Origin: Charina bottae
Taxonomy: Eukaryota; Chordata; Lepidosauria; Squamata; Charinaidae
Direction of reading: 5' to 3'
DNA: 64,000 nt
NCBI GenBank assembly: GCA_023362775.1
Contig: JALMGJ010000018.1
Location: 682,001 to 746,000, forward strand
Shown: one piece after another, positions 1 to 13,000 of the stretch
Layout: every line of letters begins with the position of its first letter
How positions within the stretch are numbered: the stretch's first letter is position 1
Made by a program: the position numbers and the translations under genes
Notes under the pieces: generated by a model
Told to the model about the DNA's origin: nothing
The model's database searches: none
Seen by the model: only the letters and a program-made list of their open reading frames with translations

Positions 1-300
1 TGGAGAAATACATTTCTAAGAGGTATATTTCAAAAAGTTGATTTTAAAAACAGTTTACACAGGTAGGATGGCATGAGAATGTTTTCCCATGGCGTGACTG
101 CATCTTGTTGAGAAGCAGGTATGAATTAAACATCAGGATGATGCAACCCTGCCATAATGTGACCTTTTCCTGTTCAGTCCTTTTCCTCTCCTAGTGCCTG
201 CAGAGAGATGATGAGATGGGAAAGTCTTACAAGTTTAGTTATATGCTAATCTGATTTAATGAAACTTTTTTCTCAGATTAAGGCAGGCGTAAGGAATATA

Positions 301-645
301 ATGTATGGGGGCGTGGTGGCTCAGCGGGTAAGACGCCAGGCTTGTTGATCGGAAGGTAGCAAGTTCGGAGGTTCGAATCCCTAGCCCCGTGTGACGGAGT
401 GAGCTCCCGCACTAGCTCCAGCTCTTGCCAACCTAGCAATTCGAAAGCATGCAAATGCAAGTAGATGAATAGGTACCACTCCGGTGGGTAGGTAACAGCG
501 TTCCGCGTGTGTCATGCCGGCCACATGACTGCGGAAGCGTCTTCGGACAACGCTGGCTCTTTGGCTAAGAAACGGAGATGAGCACCGGCCCCTAGAGTCA
601 GACACGACTGCACAAATGTGCAGGGGGAACCTTTACCTTTACCTT
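301..645 (+). mobile_element. Sauria-type tRNA-derived SINE, full length
   Basis: The tRNA-like head has an A box (tggctcagcgggtaagac, 318-335) and a B box (ggttcgaatcc, 370-380). The 3' region carries gtcagacacgactgc, the complement of the BovB tail motif gtcgtgtccgac with one mismatch, and ends in cctttaccttt repeats. It is flanked by an 11-bp direct repeat, taaggaatata, at 290-300 and 646-656. Known biology: Sauria SINEs borrow the machinery of BovB LINEs. Confidence 0.9.
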
Positions 646-656
646 TAAGGAATATA

Positions 657-1162
657 TGCTTTACTGCTAGTTGGTTGATGCTTAGTAAGAACAATTTTCT
701 GATTCATTTCTTGATGGATTTCGACTGCTGCTTAAGGATATGCCTGATTTTAATTTTGAATACTATTTTTTAGGGTAGTTCATCTGCAGTTTCTATTCAA
801 ATAAAAGGCTTTGATGAGGGTATGAAATGAGGAAGAACCAGGTTCTGGGAATGTGAGAGAGTTGAAAGACTCTTGTTCAGAGTTGTCCGTGTGTGTGCGT
901 GTGCGTGTGCATGTGCGTGTGGCAAAAGTCAAGATGGTAGCTGCAACCTCATGGCTGAAGCCCCACCCCCTTTCTACATGTACGGAACACGCAATACACA
1001 CAAAAAGAGGGCAAGGCTTCAATCATGCAGTTGTGGTTGCCTTCTTGAGTCTTTCGTTCCCCCTGCAGTTGGCCCTGCTCTTGTTAATCTTGTTAAATGT
1101 GACCCATTTCTTTGCTTACCTGGAAAAGATAAAATAAACTAATACCCCAGCAACAATCTTAC
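657..1162. other. Intronic sequence with no recognised gene
   Basis: Below exon m. It holds a degenerate (TG)n tract at about 884-921 and an unassigned stretch at 929-1020 (aagtcaagatgg...) that resembles the inside edge of the inverted-repeat element at the end of the window. Confidence 0.5.
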
Positions 1163-1277
1163 CTAATAAGTCATCCACACTTTGGGACTTCTTCTTGGGC
1201 CTTTGGAACAGGGAAGCAATGTCCCCTCCAAAAATTTCAGCTGAGTTTTCAATCAGGAATTGCACCAACATGGCCAC
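1163..1277 (-). CDS. ARHGAP20: ARHGAP20-like exon m (end of RhoGAP domain)
   Basis: 115 bp reading VAMLVQFLIENSAEIFGGDI, then ASLFQRPKKKSQSVDDLL. This is the last helix of the RhoGAP domain and the start of the C-terminal tail. Acceptor ttttggtag, donor TTAG|gtaag, phase 1 out. The next exon is not in the remaining 1162 bases as far as I can see. Confidence 0.88.
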
Positions 1278-4200
1278 CTACCAAAAGGAACAGTTCCAGG
1301 ATCAGAATGGAAGAGTTGGATGTTTGATCTGTAGCCACTGAAGAAGACAATGGCCTGGTTCGCATAACAGGCTAAGCCAGGATGTATGGTCAATTTTTGC
1401 CTATCTAACAATCCATGTTTACGCAGGCTGAATGTGACATGGGAACCAAGACGTCAGCCTTCCCCAAACTGGTGAGGTCCAGAAGTGTTGAACGTCCAGC
1501 CACCCCAACTGATGGCCGTGGTGGTTGGGACGGTGGCACCTCATAGCCCGTCTGCCTGGACTGCGGACTGGGGAAGACGGGTTTTCATCCCACGACTTGC
1601 CTCTCTTGGACTGTGTGGCGAAGAGCCAAAGCACACTGTCAACCAGCGTCTTTGAAACAAGCCGAGGTTGTTTACGTGTGGAGCGGCCCTTCTACATCTC
1701 CGACCCCTTTTTTCTGTCGGAAGCCCCAAACCCCTGCAAGGCCCGCACAGTGGGAGAGAAATTAGCCAAAAGGGATTTGGGGTGTCATTTGGGCTCAAGT
1801 GACTCTTCTGAGAGCAAAGGGGGGAAAGCAGATCTGGGGGCAGATGAGATCACCCCGGGAGAGGCTACCTTCTTCGTTGACTTGCTCTCCTCCTCAGGTC
1901 CGGTGGGACTGGGAAGCCACAACATGTTGGGGGCAATGCAGAGAGCCAGGTTGAAGGCGTTCATTTGATTCTCCACGGCGTTCTGCTCAATATGATGCAA
2001 GACCCCAAACAGGTGTTTGAGCAAAAGGAGGTTGGCTTCCGGGAGCTGCTTCACTAAACTGTCCAGAGAAAAGAGACCGAGATGAACCCTTTACACATCA
2101 ATGCGCGCACACCCAGACACAGACACTCCTCAGGCACACTGCTTGGGCGGGGGGAGCTGGGTGGAACTGGAAGTCTTCAGCAGAAACTGGACTGCTGGGT
2201 GGGAATTCCAGGAAGTGGATGCCGACAGGAGAATTTGGGGAAGGCTGCCCTGATCCTTCTGCTTGTGGAGAGAAAAGGCCACCGCCGAGTGGGCAGGCAG
2301 AGAGTTTCGGTGCAGGGGCAGAGCTGGCCCTTTTCGTCTTTCCGGCACCTGATGCAAAGCAGGCAGGCCTGCATGTGGTAATGGATCAAACCATCCCTTG
2401 AGCCGTAGAAAAGCGAAAGCCTGAACCGAGGCCCAGACCGTGGGGAGGCGTTGTTGCCATGATTCGTGACTTCACAGGGTGTGGAATCACCTCCAGCTCG
2501 TAGCAGCCCCAGCCAGCATCGATGGTGAGGAATGCTGGAGTCATTGTTCAACAGCATTTGCAGGGCCACAGGTTGCCAAGGGTTGTGCATGATGCGACAT
2601 CCCCGAGCTCAGCGTGCACTGGACCCAAGCTTGCTCTGAGTAGCTCCCTGTACATGATGCTCTGAGCATGGGACAGTGGCAACCACCCAGGTTCACACGG
2701 GCATCCATCCCCCATAGTAGCCGATTTGGGCCTAAGGCCGTGGGTGCAGCCAAAGACGACCAGAGAAAGTACTGCATCCGCAGGCCTGCAGGCTGGGGTC
2801 GCCACCCACCTCTGGACCGCTTCGATCTTGTGGGCCCGGGTTTCCTTATCCATGGCTTCCATCCATAGATTGTGCATGTCTGAGGATAGAACACTGTCAG
2901 GTATATTTCGCAGAAAGTCCTAAATTTAAATATACATACGCAGAGTAATTTAGTCAGTCATGCAATCACCAAGTTAGTTTTGAATTTTCTTTGAAAGCAC
3001 TTGTCTATTTTTAAAGGGACACTTCAGAAAATGACAGATTGGGCCTCCAGGAATCAGCAGTTTTGCCACAGGATTCTGAGGTCACAATCCGAGGGCAGCA
3101 AAAATGGTCTGGAGGGTCACATGTGGACGATGGGTTGCCCTCTTCTGCCCATCCCCCACAAGGCAGCGCATGGTATCACTCCCTCCCATAGGGGAGCAGA
3201 AACTGATTTTCTGAAGAACATGCCTCTAGTCCAGAGCTTTCCAAACTGTGTGTCGGGACACGTTAGTGTGTTGGCTGCAGTGTCTGGGTGTGTCGCGGCT
3301 GCTGCTGCCTCCGAGCCCTGCCAGGATTCCGCACAGGTCCTAGTGCCTGCCTTGTGCCTTGCTGCCTCCAAACCTGCCCTGCCAGGATTCCGCGCAGGTC
3401 CTAGTGCCTGCCTTGTGCCCGGCTGCCTCCAAACCTGCTGTGATTCCACGCAGGTCCTAGTGCCTGCCTTGTGCCCTGCTGCCTCCAAAGCTGCTGTGAT
3501 TCTGTGCAGGTCCTAGTGCCTGCCTTGTGCCTTGCTGCCTCCAAACCTGCCAGGATTCTGCGCAGGTCCTAGTGCCTGCCTTGTGCCCGGCTGCCTCCAA
3601 ACCTGCTGTGATTCCGCACAGGTCCTAGTGCCTGCCTTGTGCCTGGCTGCCTCCAAACCTGCCCTGCCAGGATTCCACACAGGTCCTAGTGCCTGCGTTG
3701 TGCCCTGCTGTAAGAGTGTGTCGCAAAAAGATGCATGTCTAAAAAGTGTGTCACCAACATGAAAAGTTTGGAAAGCTCTGCTCTAGTCGTTCTGCCCAGT
3801 CTTCTCCCGCTTCACCCTTCTCTGCTGGGAGAAAAGAAGCCTTATCTGAGCCCGTGCAGGCGATTACTCCTCAGCCCTTGTGCCAGGTGGGCAGCGTCTT
3901 TCAAAATGGTGTGGGCTCCTGGAAGGCTGAAGGACAGGGCCCTCGGGCTGCGTTGGACTTGGCGCATCCAAGCTGTCCTGAAATTCTCGCCCTCGGATGG
4001 CTGCCTCTTCCCTTCAGGAGCCCTATCGGGCTCATTCAACCTCTCCAAGGCCTCTTGTGTCCTTCTACCCCTCCTGGCAAGGTCCTTCTCTGCGCCCTCC
4101 CCTCACCCAGCCTCCCTCCCTTGCCCCCTCCATTTCAGAATAAAGGCGCACGATCCCGTCGCCCTGCCCTGCCCTGCCCTGCCCTGCCTCCCAGGCATTC

Positions 4201-7200
4201 CCTCCCGGCTTTCTGCCTCATTCATCTCTGGACGTTGCTTCCAGGAGCTGGCCTGAGAACAGCTGGAATTGTCACGCCGGTGTCAATACGTGGCTTTCCT
4301 TTTTTAAGATATGTGCTCTAAACACCTCAGCCAAACTCAGAGGGCTACAGCTGCAGCAGGCAGGCAGGCAAGCAGATGCACTGAATGCTCCGTGCAAAAT
4401 GTTACTCTTCGTCTAGTTGCTAGAGGAGAAATTGTGTCCATTAGAGCTGAGAATCCTTTTTTAAAAAATATCTAAGAGGCTCTGAGCTATTTCACCTAGA
4501 GATTTGTTCTGTCCCCCGCAACTCCTCAGATGTCGCACCCACATTCAGAAGAGGCGCATCTTCACCGTTGCTTTTGGGGTGCCCATCAATCTTCTATCTT
4601 CACCTCAGCATTCCTGGGCTAATACACGTTTCTAGTCATATAGAAATATTTCTAATGTTCTTTGAAATTCTTCCCCTATTTCCCCAGGCATGAACATCCA
4701 CATTTGCCTTAAAACATCTACTTTAATCAAAATCCAGCTTTTTATATTATCCATATTGGCCAAGTGGATGGAAGTGAACTGCAACAAATTCAAAACTGCG
4801 GTTGCCATTGGCTAAGAGAATCATGGGAAGCAGTTCTCCATGAACCCTGAATTCTCAGATCACTCTTAACTGACTCCTATAAGGAAATGCTTTTAATTCC
4901 TTTGATGTTTCCAACTCCCTAAGGCGTGGCCCAATTTACCGTAATGATTGCTGCTGCCACGAAGACAGATTCGCCGTCCACCTGGACATCGTTGCCCGAG
5001 TTGAGCTTCTCTTTCAGCTCCTTGCAATTCTTGGCATTGGCCGAGCGCCTGAAGATGCCCCTTGTGGAAGGACCTTCGTGGTAGAGCAGATACAAAATAT
5101 CCTGTGGGCGGGGAAGGCAAAGATCGCGCCATCAGTGTAAAGCTTCTTAAAAATTATTATAAACTTTCATTTGCATTTCACACAACAAATTAAGCTGTCC
5201 CAATAAACTATTGCCACAAAACTCTAAGGTTTTATCAAAGAAATCCAGCTAATGGAAAAAAGAGCAGCCAAATTTCACGTGATGTTGTTTGCTTCTTCCG
5301 GATTACCAGGAGGGGGGAGTAGAGTGGGTGTGGCCCTGGGCACCCCCTCCCTTTGCGGTGTGACCTGGATTGGAGGCACTCTGCCCGCTCTGGCAAGTGA
5401 AAAGGGCTCCCATGCATTCCACTGGAGCTTTGCCCCCCTTCAAGCAACTCTCGGGGTGAAGCCCAATCCCCACTAGGACCACAGTGGAGGGCACTGGGCC
5501 TCTCCCCAGGACGAGAGCTCCCGCACTCTCCCCTGCTCCTCCACAATGGCAGGTGGCTAAAATTGCATGTCATTAAAGAGGCAGGAGAAATTGGTGGGGT
5601 CTGAATTTTTATACAGTACAAACACGCCACATCCAACTCCCGAGTCCCGTAGGCAAGCCAAGAAGCACCTCTTACCATGATTGGCTTGGGAAGACTTCCA
5701 TCAGGACAAACTGACGCTAAGGACAAGCCGAAGAGTTTTCGCGGGCTGGTTGGGGACTGAGAGGCAGGGCTGCCAGTCGGGGTGCTGGTACTTCGCCGAA
5801 GAGCCCAGTCGATCAGAGACTTCTTCCTCTTGGAATGTTTCTGCAAAGGGGCTGAGAGCACAAGGGGACATTGGTGCCAGTGGTCAAACGGCTCTCGCCT
5901 TTCAGGATGGCTCCTGATCAACAAGGAAGGTTATAAAAAAGGGAGAATTCATGCAACTGAATGGGGCTCATGAAGAGCTGAATGACGGACTCCTTGCCTG
6001 ATGAATTTCATTTGATGCATTACTGCAGGGGTGTCCACGGCTACACGTGGCACGGGGGCAGCTCTCTTTGGTGCGCGCAGGCAGCAGGTAATGACCGGCT
6101 GCGCTGGCCCTTTATATCTCCGCCCTCCTTTGCCGCGCACTAATTGGTGGAGGGGCTTCTTCCGGGCTGCCTCCAATCAGCAGCTCCGGCTCGGATCCCC
6201 TTTTGCGCCATGTCAGCCTCTTCTGTAGTCTGGCATGGCGGTGGGGACAGGAGGCTCATTCCGGGCCGGGCCGGGCCACATTGCTAACTGTTCAGGGCCG
6301 CATGCGGCCCATGGGCCGCGGGTTGGACACCCCTGCATTACTGCGTTTTTATCCTATTTGTTATCCCATTTTTTTCTCTGCAAGCTCAAGGCAGCATCCG
6401 TGGAGATCTCCTCTCACTTTCTACCCGCAATAACAACCCTGTGTGATAGCTTGGACTGAGAAATAGCAACTGGCTCAAAACTGTCCAGGAAGCTCCCTAT
6501 CTGGCAGGGGCACGAACTCAGATCTTTCGATAGTCCCGGCCTGGCACCTTAACCGCTGCTGTCTTTGATCTTGTTCCATCCTCCCTCCCAACCAGCCCTT
6601 TTTAATCGGGATAAGAATAATAAGGCACTCTTGATAAAAACCCCAACACATTTTCTAAAAGCTCAACTCATCCCAGCAGTGCAGCAAGAGGGCTCCTACC
6701 TCGATGCTAAAGGAGTCACTGAGCCAAGGAACCCTGAGCTTCCCCCACAGCCTGTTCCTTGACGAGCATTTTGTTGTACCTGGAGCTGGAGTTTTTTGGG
6801 CCCTCCCTCCCCACACCCCAGAGAAAGAAACCAGGCCTGCTGATTTGGCACCAGAAGAGGGGAAACGTTGGGGCTCCAGTGCTGGAGCACTCGGATGGGG
6901 CCAAGAGGACTGCTCTGCCCTTCTGACAGCCTCAAACTCACACTCAAGAATCAGAATCCTATTTTTTCCCCTGGATCTTGACTGATGGAGAAATATCATT
7001 TCCGTATGAGACATGTTTCTCTAATAGAGCAGGGGAGGGATCGTGATCATCTTCCTCAACCTGGTTGGACCGCAGTCCCATTACCCTCAGCCTGCATGGC
7101 CAGAGAGGCTGAAAAGTTACAACACAGGACGTTAGTGACAATACTCTAGGCCAGAGCTTTCCAAACTGTGTGTCAGGACATGTTAGTGTGTCGGCTGCAG

Positions 7201-9965
7201 TGTCCGGGTGTATCGCGGCTGCTGCTGCCTCCAAGCCCTGCCAGGATTCCGTGCAGGTCCTAGTGCCTGCCTTGTGTCCTGCTGTAAGAGAGTGTCGCGA
7301 AGTGATGCCCTGCTGTAAGAGTGTGTCACCAACATGAAAAGTTTGGAAAGCTCTGCACTAGGCAAAGCAGCCCTCTGCAAAGCGCTGAGCTCTGCACGGG
7401 TCCCGGAGGCTGCTCGGAAGGCTTTCCCAGGTTGTCATCCTGCGCACAGCCGGTGGGACTGCTGGCAAAGCCAGGAGGCTCTCACGCATGTGATGTGAAA
7501 ATGACAAAGTGGCTGTGGGAGCGTGTTGAGCATGGGTATTTCACTCTGCGAAATGCGGCTCCGAATCTCTACACAGCCCTGTGCCACACTATAGCAGGAG
7601 CCCTCTAGCTGAGCTTTCTCTAGCTCCTCCCAGCAAGTCAGGATGACGTCTCACCTCTCCGCAGCTGCACCGGAGCCTGGGGTCTAGGCTTCAGGATGAA
7701 CTGGCATTGCCTGTCCCTGGGAAGCTGGTCCAGCAGTGAAGGTTCATATTCATCAGGAAGCAGCGCGTCACTGCTGGTGCCTTGGAACTGGTCCACGGAG
7801 CCTCGGAGGCAACCAAGGATAATGCTGAAGGGATGCTCGTGTCCTGTTGCAACAACAGACCGTTTGTGTCATCTGCTGAATATATACTTTTGACAAAGAT
7901 GCCTGGCGATGTTTAGGTTTGGGAAATGAAAAGCAGCAGAAGAATTGCCCCACTGAGATTTATTAATTTATTAATTTATTTGATTTATTCGATTTATCAC
8001 CACCCAACTCCCCCAAGAGGGACTCTGGGCAGTTTACAATCAAGCATAATTAACTATAATACAAATATAAATAAAGTTAAACATTAAAATAACAATTCAT
8101 GAATATAATAAATATAAGTCCAGTGCATATGGCCGAAGGAGGCCGAGACTAGACAATGTCCCCCATGTCCGACGCCCAGAGGAAGAAGATCCAACCGATC
8201 AGCCCAGGAAGGCCCATTGCAGTTACTGGCCAAAGCAAGTCAGGGAATAAACTTTGGTCCTATGAGATCCAATGTTACCATTGGCCTGACCCAATTCACT
8301 TTAAACTGCTGTAAACTAGTCTGACTTATCCCACCCTTAATTGCATGGGTGTCATGATGTCATCCATGCCATCCTGCCATGGCGCCAAGCTGTGATGGCT
8401 CTCAGTGTGTGTGTGTGTGTGTGTGTGTGTGCCTGGCAGTAAAATCACCAGACAGGTAAAGCGGAAGCCTAGTGTGTCCAGAGAACTGCAAACATGTAAA
8501 TCAACGAGACGAACGATTCAGCACCCAGGACAGATCAAAGGGCGAAGCGCCACATCAGTGGATTCAAACAGAAATGGAGAGACAAGAAAAGATTGCACTC
8601 AATGGCAAAATCCCCCCAAAAAGGGGGGGGGGTACTTGGAGACTATTAATTTGTGGAATACAGGGACTTACTTCACTCGAATCTTTAACATGTCATGGAT
8701 CATTAGCATAATAAAGACTTCTTCATATTCCTAGTGACTTGTGTAAGAAGTGCTGGTTTATTAGCTAAAGGATGGAGATTATCACAATGGGGGGCAACCT
8801 GACTTGTGTTGAGTGTGAATAGCTGTAGAATGTCAAGTGACACAAGCCAGTTGTGGTACAGCTGTTGAGCTGGGGAATTTGATCAGCCTGAAGCTAAAGG
8901 GGAAAAATAATCCTTCCTTGACAGCAGCATTTCCCTCATAAGGAAGCCCGGAGTGGCTGCAGAACAAACAATTGTTTGCGTCACAAAAGATGAAGTCCCA
9001 TCATCACCCTTGCAAAGAAACCCAACACCGATCCACTTCTGAGAAGCTTCCCGACATGTCCTGACTTTTAAGAAAGGAGAAATACTCATGTACATAACTG
9101 TTGAAGGAAAGGGTGGTGGCAACTGCTCTTTTCTTGTTAAAAATGATGCTGCTGGCAGCCAAAGACCAGAACATCCAGGGGTGACTCTCTCTTCAGCACT
9201 TCAGGGTTAATCCCAAACCACTTTCTTTTCATGCTGCAAGCCTCTGGACCCCAATGTGGAGGAGAGCGCAGAAACGTGCGCCTGCCAACGCATTCCTTGG
9301 CGCCCATCAAATTCCCACCTTGTCAAGTGTTTTTTTTTAAAGATCCTTTCAGTGCATCTGAGTGTCTGTCCACACGCTGCATACGCCTCCTGCTGTTGGT
9401 GGGATGAAAGCAACAATATGTTGGCTTGCAAAGAAATCTCTGATCTAGCTTCCAGTCTATACTTTCTCTACCTTGCTAAAAAGGTATTACGAGAAAGCCT
9501 CGCTTGAGGAAAGCTGTGATGGGTGGCGGAGGTCCAAATTGATGGCCATGAGATTTGGAAATTGAAATGTAAGAGGAGTAAATATTAAGAGCATGATGTC
9601 ATCTAATGCTTTATGTTGCAGACGTCACATAAAATTAGGGAATAAGATAAAAGACATGTGTCAGTTGGGGATATGAATGTGTGTATACTTTTATATAAAG
9701 ATTATAATGTTGGCTCAGAATTCATGATTAGATTGTATGATGCAACAGAGAGCCAGTTTGGGGTAGTGGTTAAGGCACCAGGCTAGAAACTGGGTGACAG
9801 TGGGTTCTACTCCTGCCTTGGGCACAAAACCACTGAGTGACCCTGGGCCAGTCACTTTCTCTCAGCCCTAAGAAGGAGGCAAGGGCAAACCCATTTACAA
9901 AAAACCTTGCCAAGAAAACTGCAGGGATTGTCCAGGCGGTCGCCAAGAGTCAACACTGACTTGAA

Positions 9966-10009
<44 letters not shown>

Positions 10010-13000
10010 TGCAACAAGGAGTATGGGTCTCAAAATTAATGCATTAAAGAACAAGTATTTGTGTTTGATAGGGAAAATGGTGTGAATGATTAAAATCATA
10101 CACAAATTGTGAAGTATTAGAACATACAGACGATTTTGTCTACCATGTTATAATATTTACTAAAGACGGGATAAATGGTCAGAGAAATTTCAAAAAGCGC
10201 AAATGCTGGTAGAAAGGAAATGGGTAGTCTGTTGTGAGGAAGGAATGTTTGTTGAAAGAAATGAAAATAGCTGTATAAAAGAGCACGATTCTGCCACTTC
10301 GTCATATGGAAACGAGAGTTGGGTATATCTGGAGAAACATGAAAGCAAGTTGAATGCAGCAGGAATAGGGCACTTAAGAAATGTGTGTGTTAAAATAAGA
10401 AGAGGTAGGGTCTGGAATGAATTTTCAAACTGAATTTGAATCTAAATGTGGTTAGCATTAATCTACATGCAGATATACTGTAACACGGTCATTGATGAAA
10501 AAGGAGATTTTGATTAGGAAGAAGAAGCAATCACGAGAAAGGAAGCTGTGAACTCAGGCACCCCAAAAGTTAAACTGAAAACAGTTACATCTCGCACAGC
10601 CAAACAGATACTCAGGGGAAGGTTTTGGTTCTGCTGAAAAGTTTGGAGAAAAAAGCCATTCTAACAAAACTTCCAAACAGCCAAGATTTTTTGAACCACA
10701 GCAAAGGACCAAAACGGCTCTTCCCTATGATACTTTCATCATCATGTCATATACAATAAAACAAATGGAAACATGTTAGAAAATACAGATCTAATCTTGC
10801 TTGTCCATTTCAATTTACTTCATAGATCCATGATAAAAAGGGACAGGAACATTTTCTTTTCTTTTCCTTTTTGGCATTAGAGCAGAATACCTTACTGCAT
10901 AGCTTTCCAAACTGTGTGTCGTGACACTTTAGTGTGTCGCAACACACAGTTTAGTGTGTCGCGAAGTGGCGGCACGGGGGCGGCATGGGGGAGCGCACGG
11001 GGGCGGCGACATGCATGGCGGCGGTGGCGCGCCATCAGTGCTTCCGCGTTTTAGCGAGGCTGCTGCCACTGCCGCCGTTGGTGTGTCGCCAACGGCGGCA
11101 ATTTGGAAAGCACTGCCTTACTGTGTTCATTTTATTTTCCTTTGGTTGTCTCCAAAATCATGCAGAGGTGATTCTGAATCCCAACCCCATTTGTTTTATC
11201 CAAGGGGGCAGGATGAGCTTTTTAACTGAGTTTCTCATCTTCCCCCCCCCCCACCCCCAATTCCTTTAAATGTAAGCCAAAATTCTGTAACAGAATAAGC
11301 AAACAAACAGGACTCAGATTCATATACAAAGCAATCTTGGACCACAATGCTTCATTCTCAAAACCAGGAATACTTCACATGGGGAATGTTCAGCTACCGA
11401 TAGCAATGATGGGTGACCTCAGTGAGTTCCCTCCACAATTGGGGGTGTGGGTATCTCAAAATCAGGCCAAATCAGGTCCATGAAGTTCGGGCAGTTCTTT
11501 GGTCCATGCAAAAAGTGGGGCTACTAAATATGGACTGCAAAATTCTAGGTGACCTCTAGATATCAGTGAAGAGGCACGGTGACCTCTCTGCTGCCATCTA
11601 GTGGTTGGCTGCCTTTTGTAGTCCAGCTCAAGACCAAAACAAGGGGCTCTTTTTTCCCATCTTTTGCACAGGACTGAAATTATTATTTTTTTAAAAAAAG
11701 GTGGGAATAGGAGAGATGGGGAAGGGCAAGCCACTGTTCCTTCTCAGGGGCTTCAAGTGAAGCGACCCCTTGAAGTAGCAGTGTGGCCCCTTTGCTAGGT
11801 GTAGAGAGTCTTCCACAATTTGGACCTGAGTTCCCTGCAGAATCACCAGCTCCTGCACAGTCTGACCATACTCTTAAACATTAAATGGGCATCTTTTGCA
11901 GTAGAAGCCATGATGATATCACATGCATCATTAGGTAATTGTGCAAGTGAGGCAAATTATGTGATTTACATCACCCGTGCAATAATGTCATGACACATGT
12001 GACATCACACCTTTCCCCCCCTCCCCAGTAGACACCCATGGACCCACCACAGATATTTTTATCATTTCCCCCCCATGAGGGCCTAGATGATGGAATAATT
12101 TGCCCTGGCACTGAAACTGGTCCCTTTCTTGTTTCAATTTAGGAGAGAGAGCCTAGAATATTTCTCTTACTCTGGGCCTTTGAGTTTTTAGTGTTCAGTG
12201 TTGTTATTGCTGGGTTTTATCAACTTGCTGGATTAGATTTTATTGTATATGAATGTTTGTAGGCTACTTACAGCCACAAAATGGGAGTGATATAGCAACA
12301 TTTAAACAAACAAAAAAGAAATGGAATATTCCTCCCTCTTTTAAACAAGAGTTGCTGATTCAAGAACACAATATTTACCCTTCGTGTCCCTGACTAAGTG
12401 AGCATGTACGGTTGTGTTTGCTTTAGCACAGACATCCTTGGCTGATGCCCCTTGGCGCCCTGGACTGCAGTGGTCCCAGCGGATGGCGATGGGCTTCTTT
12501 CGCCTAACAGAAAGGTCGGGCTCAGCAGGGGAGACGCATGTAAAGAAGGGGCGGGGAGTTGAGTGAGCAGTCATGGCCACCATCTTGACATTTGTTTTAG
12601 TTGCTTTTAACCCCCACCCCTTCAAGGACACCCATGGGGCTTAGTCCTAACTGTACAACAGATAACAACTGAGACCCACATAGAGCAAAATGACTCTCCC
12701 AAATGTGCCTGTGCCCATGAACATCCCAAACCCTGCACTATTTGAGTTCTGGGTCATGCAACTCCCCTTTGGGTCCGCAACTCTCTTGCAAGGGCTCCCA
12801 CTGCAGACAGCCGTGCTGGACTCCTGGGGATCAGCAGGACCTTTAGAACGAGGAGCTGCTCAGCACCGTCTATCGCTTCTTTAAATGCCTGAATGCGGCT
12901 GGAGAGAACTCATCCAATTCCATGTGGTTGGTATGGAAAAGGATTTGGTCCCATAAGCTTCAATCTGAAGTAGTCCAAGTCTGAGATTTGTTACCCCTTC

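Noticed and set aside
301..380. tRNA gene on the plus strand
   Set aside because: The A and B boxes belong to a SINE head: SINE body and BovB-like tail follow, and target duplications flank the whole. Same for 34860-34945 and 42050-42135 on the minus strand.
5235..5924. 229-residue ORF as one gene
   Set aside because: Only 5676-5851 is coding (exon i, bounded by splice sites). The rest is intron read-through.
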